Part shown: positions 46,620-57,644 of the stretch, piece after piece
Position numbering within the stretch: the first letter of the stretch is position 1
Layout: each line of letters starts with the position of its first letter
Origin: Syngnathus acus
Taxonomy: Eukaryota; Chordata; Actinopteri; Syngnathiformes; Syngnathidae
NCBI RefSeq assembly: GCF_901709675.1
Contig: NC_051089.1
Location: 7,253,476-7,317,475 of the forward strand
Direction of reading: 5' to 3'
Length of the DNA: 64,000 nucleotides
Notes under the pieces: model-generated
The model's database searches: none
Seen by the model: the letters and a program-made list of their open reading frames with translations, nothing else
What the model was told of the DNA's origin: nothing
Made by a program: the position numbers and the translations under genes

Positions 46620-46920
46620 TAATTTGATCTGCAGACATATTTGCTGAGTCGGCGGCCGTGCTTGTCTCGCCACGAATGATCAAACAAACTGGACACGCGA
46701 TTCCCACAAGGCCTCATGTGACACGATGCAACCTGGGGATTTTTTAGATGGGGCGTGATGGCATCCGCATTCCCACTGGCCGAACATCAGAGTCCATGTG
46801 AAAGGAGAGAAAGTTTGGTTTGGCTGCCAAATGTCATGATGTCAGTCATTTGGCACTGCGTGTGGTAATCTTCCGCTGTAATGACACTTAAAACTCTTTC
46901 AGAAATATGAGTAGGTCATT
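46620..46920. promoter_or_regulatory. Putative conserved noncoding element with TGCCAAATG inverted repeat
   Basis: Unique CpG-bearing block. It contains a perfect 9-bp inverted repeat, TGCCAAATG (46,825-46,833) and CATTTGGCA (46,847-46,855), separated by 13 bp. Each arm includes TTGGC/GCCAA, the half-site word of NFI proteins, but the gap is much longer than the canonical NFI spacing. Other words are cgccacgaatgatcaaacaa and ttccgctgtaatgacactta. Enhancer function is inferred. Confidence 0.4.
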
Positions 46921-46924
46921 GGCT

Positions 46925-48655
46925 CCTACTATAGATGTTCATGAGTGTAACCCAACTAGTGCTACGGCATGCTGCGTGGATTATGTCGGATGATGTTACA
47001 AATAGTTCAGTGGGACAAGTTTTTTGGCAAACCTCATCCGGTTCAGACACGTCCCTTCAACCACAAACCATGTTTTATATGTTAGCTTTAGAAACACTTA
47101 AAAGTAAAGTAAAGTGAGTTTAAACGTACTGTCAAAAGATCAGTAAAAAGTACCAATATGCTTGCTAAAAACTGTTTTGTTTTGGGAGGTTTTCAAATAT
47201 GTGTTCCAGTCATTCAGATGATGATAATCCGCAAAGGTTGAAAGAGGCAACTGGACTTTTGTTGTTTGAGGAATTTAATTGTTTTTCCCTCATTTTCTGA
47301 AAATGATAAACGATAACTTGGGCAATTAGGCTTAAAAGCTAATGATGTGCCTTGTGATTTCCAGCCACATTCAAAGTTGACTATTTCATTTACCAAACAT
47401 AGGATTCCTCAATTAACTAGGCTGAGCAAATCGTCGCCATCACAATACTTTTATCATAGAGACATTTTTGAGGTCTTGTGATCTCATAGTGATTTCATAG
47501 ATAAAGACAGCTATAAGGACAAATGTTTGTGTGACCGTTTGGACAAACTGTACCACTCGTGGGATGTTGCACTTTAGATATTCCAGTATGTGAACGTTTT
47601 CATCTTGAATGTTTTTTTTTTTTTGCCACAATCCTTGCCATTGCTTAACCTTTTGAAACATTTTCTACAGTCGATTGACATTTGGATTTTTGGAGCAATG
47701 GCTCTATGTTGTTTCTGTCCACTTTTGTTGTTTTTCAATGTGTCATAAACTTTAACGTCTCACACTGGCAGAGATGCAGCCAAACACAGTGTCACCAATT
47801 TGGCAGGTCAGACCACGAGTAGGAGAACACACAAACGCAAATGAACACACACACACACGTCTTGTAGCGATGCATGTTACTCACTCCGTCCTCCGGCTCT
47901 CTTCAGAGTTGCGGTGCAGTTCTCAAGGACGCTGCTGTCTCACATCTCTCGTCACTCTGGCAGAATTTGTCCCTCCCACACTCTCATTTTCATTCTCAGC
48001 TACAGAACATTGCCGTCCTGCTCTCCGGTCGTGGATAGCAGCTGAGAAGCAGGGCTCATTCTGGAAAGCCATGGGGCAAGGCTCGCTCTTTCCTCAAGTG
48101 TCTGGTAGTACGAGAAGGAGGAAGTGAGACACTGAGAGGGAGGGAGGAAAAAAAAGAGGCGCTGGACCAACTGACCACATGGATGTGCCACTTCAGGACA
48201 GCTACCCTCTGAAGAAATCGGGACAAAGTCTCTGCAAGGAAAGAACAAGCGGTTTTAGTGGAGAAGCTTTATACAAAAATGTACATCTTGTCGAAAATAC
48301 ATTACCAGTTAATCTAGGTTGGGAAAGAAGTTAAAAATGAGTTACTTATTATTATGCATCACAAACCAGATTTGCTGTAAATTCAGAAAGTTCAGTCACA
48401 CAACCATTTATTTAACCAGAAATTAGAAAATGAAACCATTTTTATCATTGAGGTTTTTCTTTAAAAACAAAAACCTGATGTTTGAACTGGGGTGTGTAGA
48501 TTTTTATATACATTGTGTTAAGTAATTTAAACTAAAACGAGACAGGTCTTTTTTTCTTTCTTTCTTTGTGGGGACTGAAAGGTTACATTGATTCATAACT
48601 GGCATGTGCTCAAAAAACTATAATACATAGTTTACAAAGTCAAGGTTTCAATCAC
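46925..48655. other. Non-coding stretch with one repeat scrap, no gene seen
   Basis: 46,925-47,110 is unique. From 47,230 an interspersed scrap is listed separately. The 117-codon frame at 47,774-48,127 crosses a CA patch and has no domain. Remainder is AT-rich. Confidence 0.5.
47228..47300 (+). mobile_element. Scrap of a fish repeat (caactggac.. ttgtttgagga)
   Basis: aaggttgaaagaggcaactg, gacttttgttgtttgaggaa resembles a phrase I know from many dispersed teleost copies (gaggcaactggac..ttgttgtttgagga). After it the sequence departs. The parent family is not named here. Confidence 0.4.
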
Positions 48656-48659
48656 CGCA

Positions 48660-48800
48660 AAGACTGCCTGTCAGCGTTTCTTTAGGGCAACGTTCGGCTT
48701 CAATATGATTGGCTGCTTGGAGAGATCACTAAACGAGACGCGTTTTTGAAGTTATTAATGAGAGGCCAAACGCTTTTTTCCCCCATCCTTTTACAAAGAG
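48660..48800. promoter_or_regulatory. Putative conserved noncoding block
   Basis: Short unique block with a CTGTCA MEIS-like word (48,668-48,673), cttcaatatgattggctgct (CCAAT-type), gaagttattaatgagaggcc and a T-run. Inference only. Confidence 0.3.
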
Positions 48801-48804
48801 GGGA

Positions 48805-51035
48805 TGGGCAAGCAGTTACACACACCCAGCAGAGGAAGTTCCATGTTTTACATTTTCAAATGATCACTTCTGTCTAGCATTCCTAAGATATCACAGTGTT
48901 CAATTTTCACTTGCCATCAATTCACACTAACTGAACTATTTTTAGAACAGGCCCATGAGCCCACTGACGTGATCTTAAGGGCTGACCTGTTGCTTGTGGC
49001 CCCCATGCTGGTGTCCTCTGTAGTTTAGCACAATGTTGAAGCCTTCAGTGCAAATACTCTTGCCTTGCCACAGGGCCAAAGGGAAGCCATGCTTATGCAT
49101 TTATAAAGAAGCAACAATTGATTTTGCTATGGGAAATGCAACACATCAGCACTGGCTTCACACTCTCGGGATCAATCGGCGTACTTTTACAGAGACATCA
49201 CCACTGAGTGTTTTTTTTTTCCCCCTCGCACAGTGATAATAGTGTTCACATACAACTTAAGTCAGTCCTGAGCCAAGTATGGCTCTCTGACCAGCTCCAG
49301 CAGTCTTTAGGAAGACATTTATTTTATATTGAAAGGAGTCATTTTATTTTGATGTTGTACTGTATGAGGGCGGTACACGTGTGGACAACCTTCCAACATT
49401 GTTGTGCTAAATTTAGCAATTTTTCCAACCCCTCGAGTGGCCACTTCAAAAAGTTTAATATTTATATCCTTTAATTATAACAACATCCATCTCCCATACA
49501 CTGATGAAAACAAAACAATATAATACTAAATACAAACATACTGTTAATACATTCAATCAAGAAGGAACTCAATTGAGGTTGGCACATCGGCATGGTGCTC
49601 GACAACCATTCCAGTTTCTCACATGGCCCCTTTGAAAAATTAAATGCCCTCCCTTGACGTTAACAGCTGCTTACCGAGTTGCCAAATGCCTCTGAAGGTC
49701 GTACACATGGATGACAAAAGAAAAACTTGCAAAAAAAATGCATTGATAGTAAACTAGCAAAATAAACCACTTTAAAGGATTAATTTGCACAATTTTCCCT
49801 TTGGCATTTTGAGTCTTTTTTTCTGATATTATTCCAAAAGACGTCATAGCCTCAACAAATATGAGTAAGGAACATAACGAAAACTAAATCAAGTGTTCAC
49901 TCGTTATCCAAGTTCAAGTAGTCGTGTGACACATTTCCATCTGTGTGAAGGACGGTTCTTTGAGTAAGTATGAAAATGTGACAAAGTCACTCATAAACAT
50001 AGTATAAAGAAGAAAAGAAGAGCTCACAGAGGAAAGAGGCTAAAAGTGAGAGTGTGGAGCAGGTAAAGATGGTGGAGGGCAAGGACAGGGGTGTAGGGTG
50101 TAAGTCACTCCTGTCCCCATCACCCAGTCCTAATTTACCCGGAACAATCAATCACATGAGGAGGCAGACACTGATAGAGGACTAGCGTGCAACAGGATCC
50201 ACCTCACACACATCCACACGCACGCATACACCAGGAGACTGAGGCTTGGAATGCAACAGGATCTGTCCGCGCGCACACACTTTTTTTGCTGACTTGAGCA
50301 AATAAAGTTTGCAGCTCATATCTGTAGCCTCCACGCTGACTTCTAGCAACTAGGCTGTAGTGTGGACCAAAGTCACCTCCAGTCTGTGAGGTCCACGGCA
50401 TGAGGTCAGGGCCCACGGGAGATGCTGCGCACGGGAAACTCAGCTGCGCAATATAATATTAGGACAGACACACTGTCACAAAAATAACGCAATAAAAAAT
50501 ATTGAGACAGCAAATGATACCTGTAAGGAAATATAACCTGATTAAAGAATTATATCCATGTCAACACTGAAGCTGAACTTTGGCAGTGACTTATTACAAC
50601 AGAAACCAACACTGTGAATCTTCAACTCATTTTCTTATTTATGACTAATTTGACTTAAGACTAATTGAAGTAGTGCTTCATTTATCCAGTAAAACATCCT
50701 AAAGCGCCGCTCTGTTTGTGCGTTGTCTCCATTATTTATTAGAAAAGGCTGTCACATTTAATTTAAGCCCAGAACAATATTAATGAAAATGGAGCACGGG
50801 CAGGTTAGCAGACAAAATAAAATTATCATTGCTTGTAAATAAACAACTTTTACAGTAAAAGTCAAAGTTGGGCAAGATTTGTTTTTCAATTCAATATAGG
50901 TTCCACGGTAATCGATTAATCGATGAATAAAGCCCATTTACCTTGAATGTTACAAGGTTTTGATGTGACAGAGGTGTGTAATTCAAAGTCATGTTTACCT
51001 CAGCACTGTACGAGTCATTGAGGTTGTAAATTGAT
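48805..51035. other. Non-coding stretch, no gene seen
   Basis: Unique AT-rich DNA with small GA and CA patches (49,990-50,060; 50,205-50,240). At 50,911-50,924 ATCGATTAATCGAT is a perfect 14-bp palindrome containing a homeodomain core. Confidence 0.55.
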
Positions 51036-51039
51036 GTAA

Positions 51040-51480
51040 ATCTTGCCTTAATTTTGCGCCAGGTTTGCCAATCTCATGCCATTAAACGTATAGCCTGCGT
51101 AGCACTTCCATTGATTAACAAAACGACAACAGCGTCAATGTGTCACAATGTGCACTTGAGGTCAGGGACTTATTGCCTAATTTCAACTCGTTCCCCTCCC
51201 TCCCGTTGTCTCATACATTCGCTCATTCCGCCCCCCCCGTCTAAATAGATATTGAAGTTTTTCTATTTAGGGCAGAAGGCGTTTAACTTCGTGAAAGGCA
51301 GGCAGAGGGCCATCCATCTCGCTATCCACCTCCTGACATCTTTAAATGCTATCGACACACACGGCGAGCATTAACATGCAAAACTGCGCCGCGTGTTTGA
51401 TTCGATTAGCTCATTGCACGCATTTTGTCGTGCCTTGGTGACGACATTTTGGCTGCGCTCAGACATTTTCACATTGTGAC
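51040..51480. promoter_or_regulatory. Putative conserved noncoding element
   Basis: Two unique parts around a C-rich stretch (51,190-51,240). Words include gccattaaacgtatagcctg, ccattgattaacaaaacgac, cacttgaggtcagggactta (nuclear-receptor-like AGGTCA), tctatttagggcagaaggcg, gcattaacatgcaaaactgc and gattcgattagctcattgca. High motif density and CpGs suggest constraint; no exon or repeat fits. Confidence 0.38.
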
Positions 51481-51830
51481 GTTTTAGGTTAAGAGCTAGA
51501 AAAAAAATCAGATTTTTTTTCTCTGCGAGTGAGAACCTGTGTGTACTGTATGTGTGTCATTCTGGGTTTTCTGAATGTGACATACAGAATAAATGAATAT
51601 TTCATTCTTTTTAAAAGATGAGCAATTTTAGTATTTGGACTGGAACAAAATATTGTTTTTAATGTTTTCAGTTGCCTTCACTAAATAAAAAAGTTTTCAA
51701 TATGGAAAAAAAAGTGCCACATGAAGAAATGGACAAACCCACTTTCAACTCTTACAAAATGTGGCATTTAGGAAGACCATGGTTTAAATTGAACATTTTT
51801 AATTTCACTTAATTGTGCTCGACCGCTTCA

Positions 51831-51872
51831 GATTGTGCAGGTGAACCTAATGTGGTGTCTTGTGGGTGTATT
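51831..51872 (+). mobile_element. End of a common fish repeat (gtgcaggtg..cctaatg), copy 1
   Basis: gattgtgcaggtgaacctaa, tgtggtgtcttgtgggtgta follows the end of a very common teleost dispersed repeat (gtgcaggtgtacctaat...gtggcc..tgagtgta). A second copy in the same orientation is at 62.84 kb. Only this terminal part is recognisable. Confidence 0.55.
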
Positions 51873-51954
51873 GACACTGACACAGTACGCACGAGTCAAA
51901 GAGTTCTGTATCTTTGCTACCACCTAATGCAGCTCTCACACACACTCCCATTGC

Positions 51955-52155
51955 TTTTGTCTCCAGGTCAAGCCTGGGACTTTTAAGGATGGAAGAATTG
52001 CAGCGCCATTGTCAGACTGCCTAGCTTTATCATAAGAGATGTTTGTGATATGCTAATTTAATACATTTTGCCTCATCAATCTAATCACTTCTCACGGATT
52101 CCTCAACACACGTGGACGCTGTCAGTTAGCACAATATCATGTTATTCTTGCACGC
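51955..52155. promoter_or_regulatory. Putative conserved noncoding element
   Basis: Unique block (ggaagaattgcagcgccatt, ctttatcataagagatgttt, gtgatatgctaatttaatac, catcaatctaatcacttctc, gctgtcagttagcacaatat) with GATA-like, POU/homeodomain and MEIS-like words. A splice-acceptor-like ttttgtctccag precedes it at 51,966, but the following frame hits a stop after about 20 codons, so an exon is unlikely. Confidence 0.38.
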
Positions 52156-52239
52156 GAGGAGTGCACGCAGGCCCCCGTGCAGACTTTCCGAACACACACA
52201 TGTGCACAGCCGCTCACACACGTCTCCAATGCTTTTCAT

Positions 52240-52520
52240 TTTAGTGATGGTTCACTTTAATAATTATGAAAATTAAATCAAATGTAATCAGCGGATTAAT
52301 GCGAGCGATGAGATAATTCAGCCGCATGGTAATGAGATCAGGGTGGATCATCTATAAATCTCCAGCAAAACGCTGTGAACGAGGCAGGCTGGAAGCTCCC
52401 CGGCCCCACGAGATGGGATGTAAAGTCAAGTCACCCTCGTGTCTCGCAAATTAATGCTTAGATCGCTTTCATGCGCTGACAGTAATATTTTGGAGACATA
52501 TTCATCGCGGCAAGCTTGGT
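52240..52520. promoter_or_regulatory. Putative conserved noncoding element
   Basis: Dense homeodomain words: ttaataattatgaaaattaa, TAATC/GATTA facing each other with a 4-bp gap (52,285-52,298, including GGATTA), gatgagataattcagccgc and gcaaattaatgcttagatcg. ggtggatcatctataaatct, then a GC-richer middle (gaagctccccggccccacg). No open frame of note. Enhancer-like; inference. Confidence 0.42.
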
Positions 52521-52524
52521 TAGT

Positions 52525-52955
52525 TAGCCTACCTCGGAGCGTTTTACGATAAGATATGCTAACAGATTTGCATAACCTAAGTATTTTGTATTTTATGTAT
52601 AAAATGTAATCGTTCTTTACAAAAATACATCATCACGGGTGGTGTACATAATTTATGAGAATAGATCTTTCAAACATTCTAAGTGATTCCAGGTACTGCT
52701 GTTTTGGTTAGCAACGTCATTAAATGAGCTCTACAATTGAGAATTTGTTTTACACCGGTTTATGATGATAATCATGGGATTTTTAAAAGTTTAAAGATCC
52801 AGAACCACATCCCAAGCAGTGTACCATTACACCATCAGCCACTCTTGCCATCCTTGTCCTTTTTCCATTCCTTCCTTTTATGCCAAAGCTTGTCTTTCCC
52901 TTCACTCAGATGGTTCTCCTCGTCCGTCGTCCTTAATCACAGAGTGTGGTGGAAT
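52525..52955. other. Non-coding stretch, no gene seen
   Basis: AT-rich unique sequence, then a CT-rich patch (52,840-52,925). The 73-codon frame over the CT patch is compositional. Confidence 0.5.
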
Positions 52956-52959
52956 TGAT

Positions 52960-53420
52960 AACCTTCCATTACCATATGTTGCTCCGTGATTAATGTTCTC
53001 AGGTCATCCTCGTTGTTTCTCATTCATAGCTCATGTCATGGCCCATAAACGAATACCTAAAAGAGATCCACGAGATGATTCCCACTCCAAGAGGGCACCG
53101 TGAGTGCCGACGCTCGGCGTTAATCTTGAAGTCTTAAAGAGGGCTGTTAAGAGTACTGTAAGAAAGTAAAAAGAAGACACGAGAGGAGAGAAAGGGGTCT
53201 TCTTTCTATGAGACTGAATGAAATATTTCGTTCCATTCTGTCTGGCCGAGCAGGTGTCAGCGTTCTGCCAAATGGAGTTATTAAGGACATAAATCTGAAG
53301 CAAGCGCTGATTTGTTGCATCCATCACCGCATGTATATTAGCTACCCTCATTCTGTTATGAATCTGCTGATAACAAGCGTCAAGTATTGTGCAAGAGATC
53401 CACAAGCTCCCAATGCAACA
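52960..53420. promoter_or_regulatory. Putative conserved noncoding element with long open frames on both strands
   Basis: Unique block free of simple repeats. A plus-strand frame is open from 53,208 to 53,435 (75 codons, starting MRLNEIFRSILSGRAG) and a minus-strand frame from 53,405 to 53,031 (124 codons). Neither resembles a protein I know and both lack flanking splice signals that would make an exon convincing. Openness on both strands suits low-stop composition under noncoding constraint better than a gene. Motif-like words: gctccgtgattaatgttctc, aatggagttattaaggacat, gttatgaatctgctgataac. A small coding exon cannot be wholly excluded. Confidence 0.35.
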
Positions 53421-53847
53421 CTATTTTCTTTATAATTAAAACATTTGTGGGAGCCAAAGAGCTGTCTTCAGAAATTCAGTCTATAAGTAGTAACTGAAAT
53501 AAAATACATTTGCACCAACCTCTAACCTAGAGCATAATGATGAGGTATTATGATGGCAACATAGAAAATGCTTGTTCAGGGTCAAGGGCATTTAGTTTGG
53601 TTTATTTTCAGCATTGCTTAGGTTATCAGCTGACAGCTGTCAACACACTGAAACGCTCTCACCTCTTCCTCGGTGTCTGACAGGAAGTACAACAGTGAGC
53701 AAATAGCCCTCGCAGTCACTCAAACGCTTGCATGCCAAAATTGGACATCTTGCTAATGTCGCTTGGTAGACATGAAGTGTAAACACGAAGGTTCAATGCT
53801 AATTATTCAGAGACACGAGTTGACCTCAAAACAATTTTTCACTCACT

Positions 53848-54020
53848 TCATCCACCCATCCATCCATTTTTGGCACTACTTATTTTTATTAGGGTCATGG
53901 AGAAGCTGGCGGCTATCTGACTTGAGACGAGAGGGGGTACGCATCCTGAACTTGGTACCAGCCAATCGCAGGACACAAACTGGATAAACAAACAGCCATT
54001 CGCAATCGTATTCACATCTA
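53848..54020 (+). mobile_element. ATCC-headed dispersed fish repeat
   Basis: Starts ccacccatccatccattttt, runs through agggtcatggagaagctggc and ggggtacgcatcctgaactt, to ggtaccagccaatcgcagga, cacaaactgg and aaacaaacagccattcgcaa...attcacatc. This order matches a highly abundant teleost repeat ('ccatccattttc..cgcttatcc..gggtcg..ggggtacaccctggac..gccagccaatcgcagggcaca..aaacaaccattcacactcac'). It is non-coding and decayed, with about one difference every few bases from the pattern I know. Confidence 0.75.
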
Positions 54021-54024
54021 AAGA

Positions 54025-54715
54025 GAAGTCAGTCTTCCGATATTCTCCTAAATAGTGTTATGTTTCATTTAGGTGGAATCGGGGTTGGACAGGGGTTAGA
54101 TGCATACGTGTTTTGGGGTGCATGCGATGGTATTTAATTATTATTTTCCTCCATTTTTCCCCCAAGAGACCAGCCACAATTAAGAGGGAGCACACAATAA
54201 ATCAATTTACAATACACAGGTAGACAACAGAATGTTTGATTTTTGCAATGTCAATTCTATTCAATATATTCACTGATTCACTGTCAAATGTGTTGTCTTG
54301 TTGTCTTTTTATCAGTTTATTGTTACGACTGTCTTCTCACCTGATGAGTGTAGGCATGCACGCATAGTGCAATAAATACAATGTGACAACACACTATCAC
54401 TGGATTGTGAATGCATAATTGATAAGGCCGTAAATTTGATGTTGTTACTCATATGCTTACACGTGTGAGTTCAGTATTGATTACCAGAAATTGTGTATTG
54501 TTGTTATAATAAGATATACGTTTAAAAATCAGGAGGTTAGGTAAGTTAAAATAATTTACTTGGGTTGATTAGTTCCATGTATTTAAATGAGCGCCCTGTA
54601 AAGCAGGGCTAAAAAGCTGGGGGCGTATGAATATTTTTAAACAACGTGTGCTTTGTTTTGTTTGGTTAACTTTGCAGAAATTCCATGACAAATTACATTC
54701 CAGTTTTAATTTTAA
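54025..54715. other. Non-coding stretch, no gene seen
   Basis: AT-rich unique sequence with no recognised feature. Confidence 0.55.
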
Positions 54716-54719
54716 GTGA

Positions 54720-55260
54720 GTGCGTATATTTCCCAACAGGCCTTCTTTCTTCCGCGGCTTCCCAGAGGACTTAAGTCGACTTCAATCACCAAAGACAATT
54801 GAGGTCTAATTAAGCCACTTCTAATTTAAATGTCGGTCTGGAATTTATAATAATATTAGCCTTTACTTACAACGGGCCTACCATGAGACGAGACGCGGAG
54901 TGGGTGACTGATGAGACGAACGGCGAGAGAACACAACAAAGACCCGAGTGGGAATGCGCGTGGAAAAACAGCCACTGCAAAGAGGCAAGAATGAGAGGGA
55001 GGGAATATGAGAGAACGAGTCAAGTGTGCATAACAATGCGCGTCTATATTTAAATGGTGCAATCGAGTCGCTTGTTGAAACAGAAGCCTTTGACTGGACG
55101 GGATGTGCCAGTGAAGGGCCACGCATACATTATGGTGGAGTTGAGATAATTTGTCGACAATTAGCCAAAACAGGCTACGGCGAGAGGCTGATTAGCATGT
55201 TGGAGCCAGAGCACCACAGGAATGGAGACGCTGGGGCTTTGAAACCGACATGAATTCAAC
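54720..55260. promoter_or_regulatory. Putative conserved noncoding elements (pair)
   Basis: Two unique blocks (54,740-54,870 and 55,040-55,258) on either side of a purine-rich stretch. First block: accaaagacaattgaggtct, aattaagccacttctaattt, aatttataataatattagcc. Second block: tttaaatggtgcaatcgagt, gagataatttgtcgacaatt, agccaaaacaggctacggcg, ggctgattagcatgttggag. The second lies inside a 75-codon frame without known domain. Repeated ATTA/TAAT cores and lack of repeats suggest enhancers; this is inference. Confidence 0.38.
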
Positions 55261-55264
55261 ATGG

Positions 55265-55785
55265 CTCACACTGGCGTACCTTTCTTTTACCTTCATTTTT
55301 CTCGCTGTGTTTTAATATTTATGCAGAGGGTAAATATGAATATGAATGTGCTAGCAAACCAACTTGTTTCTGTGTCGATAACAAGAAGAAAAATGAGAGC
55401 CGATGAACACGATCCCGGAGGGGAAAATATCGTGGGCACTTTTAGTTAAATTTCTTGTTGCTTTTTTTCTGTTAGCCGAGAGCCAACACGTCAGAGACCA
55501 AAGATTTTTTTTTTTTAATATATCCGACATGGTTTTTGGTTCCACTGAGATTATTTTAATATGGTGTCTTGTTTTATTCAGATCACATGGTGAAAATATT
55601 TGTTCAGGTCTATTTCATTTAAATTGACATAAGGGAAGCAAAAGCTGAAAGAATAACTGAAAATGCCTGTCTAGTTAATATGAGCCAAATTTTAAGAATT
55701 CCTTTAAAGATGACATAAGGTACTTTTTTTTGTATTCAACATGAAAAAGTTTGCCACACTTTCTACGCTGCACACTCTATACCAA
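55265..55785. other. Non-coding AT-rich stretch, no gene seen
   Basis: AT-rich spacer between two enhancer-like clusters. Nothing recognised. Confidence 0.55.
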
Positions 55786-55789
55786 ACAT

Positions 55790-56350
55790 GATCGATGCAA
55801 ATGATCTTTGAACGCCATCCAATGACTCGAGTCCAAGAGTCATGAGGGGGGCCATAAATTAACCTTTGTGTTGCCAAGTGCTCAGTTGTAGCAGAAGGTG
55901 GGAAATTGCATGAGGATGAATGATCAGTGTATACAACTCATCCGCTAAGAAGGCTTACAAAGGCAAACGCGGAGACGACATAAATACGTGCTACTATCAC
56001 AATTGTTAATGGGTCAATTAATCGAGTCATTCATTTTGTCTCGCCATATGCACTCATGGTCATATAAAATATACAGCAAAACATTATATGGAATTATTTC
56101 CCAAATCTCCAACACAACATTAATCAACAGCAATGTGACAGCAAACTTCTGGAGCAAAACAATCGCAGCATGCATTTCTTCACCTTTTCTTGCTTCTCTT
56201 TGGACCGCAGGCGACGTTTGAAGCTTTATCGTAGGCGCGGCTGTTTCATATCCGCCAGACGAACGCGTTTAATGTCGGAGGGGAAAAGGTAACATCTGAA
56301 TAATTACGAGGGCGCCAAGCTGCGAACGCAAATTACTGCTACACGGCAAC
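55790..56350. promoter_or_regulatory. Putative conserved noncoding element cluster with POU octamer
   Basis: Long unique stretch without simple repeats. Perfect POU octamer ATGCAAAT at 55,795-55,802, followed by gatctttgaacgcc (TCF/LEF-like CTTTGA). CAATTAATCG at 56,015-56,024, then ctcgccatatgcactcatgg, acattaatcaacagcaatgt and aagctttatcgtaggcgcgg, and CpG-rich ccgccagacgaacgcgttta. The last part has aataattacgagggcgccaa. One of the strongest-looking candidates by motif density; conservation not tested. Confidence 0.42.
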
Positions 56351-56354
56351 ACGT

Positions 56355-56830
56355 GTATTACACATACACATGGTCGCACTTGCAGGGAGGACTACCCAAA
56401 TATGACGTGCATGTTAGATTTTGTCCCAGCTCTTTATCTTTAATGCTCGCTATGCTAATAGTAATAACCAGGAGGCTGCCTTCTTAGTTTAACTATTTAA
56501 TGTATGCCAGAAAGATCAATACACAGCTGTGAAGCCTTCTCTGCAAGATTGTGGGAGAAGGTCTAACCTACTCTTATACTATTCTTGGCCACCCTCCTAC
56601 AAGGGGACGACTCTGTCTAGCCTGTGTGATAATGTGTGACCTTGCAGTCCTAACTGAGATCAACTAATATGTACAAAGAGTGTCATAGAGAGGGGGAAGC
56701 CAGTGAAAGCATGAGAAAGGTCACAGAAAGCTAACGCCATAGCTAACCACATCTGCCAAAGAGGCCCATTCTAACATGCATACAAACTACTCACTCCTTT
56801 TATGTCACGGGTGTGGGACTATAGCAATTT
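56355..56830. other. Non-coding stretch, no gene seen
   Basis: Unique sequence leading into a Tc1 end. Part of it could be the interior of that element, but no transposase wording is visible. Confidence 0.45.
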
Positions 56831-56832
56831 GG

Positions 56833-56958
56833 TTTCACTTTACAATCGTGTACTACTTTGTGTTGGTCGAGCTCATAATTTATCACTAAAGTAACTTAAG
56901 ATTGTGTCTGTTAAGTGGCAAAATATAAAAAGGGTATGAATACTTTTGCAAGGCACTA
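56833..56958 (+). mobile_element. Tc1-type element, right end with terminal inverted repeat
   Basis: tttcactttacaatcgtgta, ctactttgtgttggtcgagc, ..gtggcaaaatataaaaaggg, tatgaatacttttgcaaggc, acta. This is the characteristic 3' end of a teleost Tc1-like family whose terminal inverted repeat reads tacagtgccttgcaaaagta...tacccc from the other side. The left inverted repeat is not seen upstream, so the element is truncated or a solo end. Confidence 0.75.
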
Positions 56959-57209
56959 TGTGTGCGTTTGGTCATACTTTTTACAATTCGTACTTTTTTA
57001 CGTGTAAAACAGTTTGATTTGAAGAAGGGGATGATTGCATACAGTTTTCAACTATTATAAAACCCTTAATGGGACAATTGAGTTTGGAGGGAAAGCAACT
57101 TTAAGGCTCAAGTACGCTGTAGAGCGTCAGACGGGAAACATTTACGACCCCTAACTAGCAGTAAAACACCGGATGTGTCTTTCCAAACAACACGGGCGGT
57201 ACCTTGTGT

Positions 57210-57640
57210 TTGTGTGTCACCCGCTTGCTGGTGCCTTTAATCAGGCTGACAGACAGACAATACAATACTCCCCGCCATTTACCTAAAAGGCTGCTCAGTC
57301 ATCTGTCAGCTCTTTCACATAGTGATGCTTTGGTTCCCTCTTTCTCATTCGCTGAGTGTCAATTAATCTTTCTCCATCCACCCAGCTCGTGCTCCTCCTC
57401 TCTCGGGCTCGCTCACTCTCGCACACATCCAGTCGCGCTGTCTGCCGCCGCGTATTCACTGTCCGCTTGCCAGCGTAGTTACGCTGACGGGCCGACAGAC
57501 AGACCTTTAGGGTGACGCCTGTTTGCCTTGTGTTTTATGGCGTCGGTATTGTGAAGAAGGCATTAAGCATCTGTCGCCGTCATTAGTCGGCCAACACACT
57601 CGGTCCGTTATGAGGTTCGGATGAATGACGAGGGGGGAAA
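57210..57640. promoter_or_regulatory. Putative conserved/CpG-bearing regulatory block
   Basis: CpG-richer unique block. Words: ggtgcctttaatcaggctga, gctcagtcatctgtcagctc (MEIS-like), gagtgtcaattaatctttct, ctgccgccgcgtattcactg, agcgtagttacgctgacggg, ggcgtcggtattgtgaagaa, cattaagcatctgtcgccgt, cattagtcggccaacacact. The 103-codon frame (57,204-57,515) is Ser/Leu-rich from CT composition. Could be an enhancer or a CpG-island-like promoter remnant. Confidence 0.35.
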
Positions 57641-57644
57641 TCCA

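Noticed and set aside
51966-52040. Exon after a tttgtctccag acceptor
   Set aside because: The frame following the acceptor stops after about 20 codons and no donor with open frame follows; noncoding element preferred.
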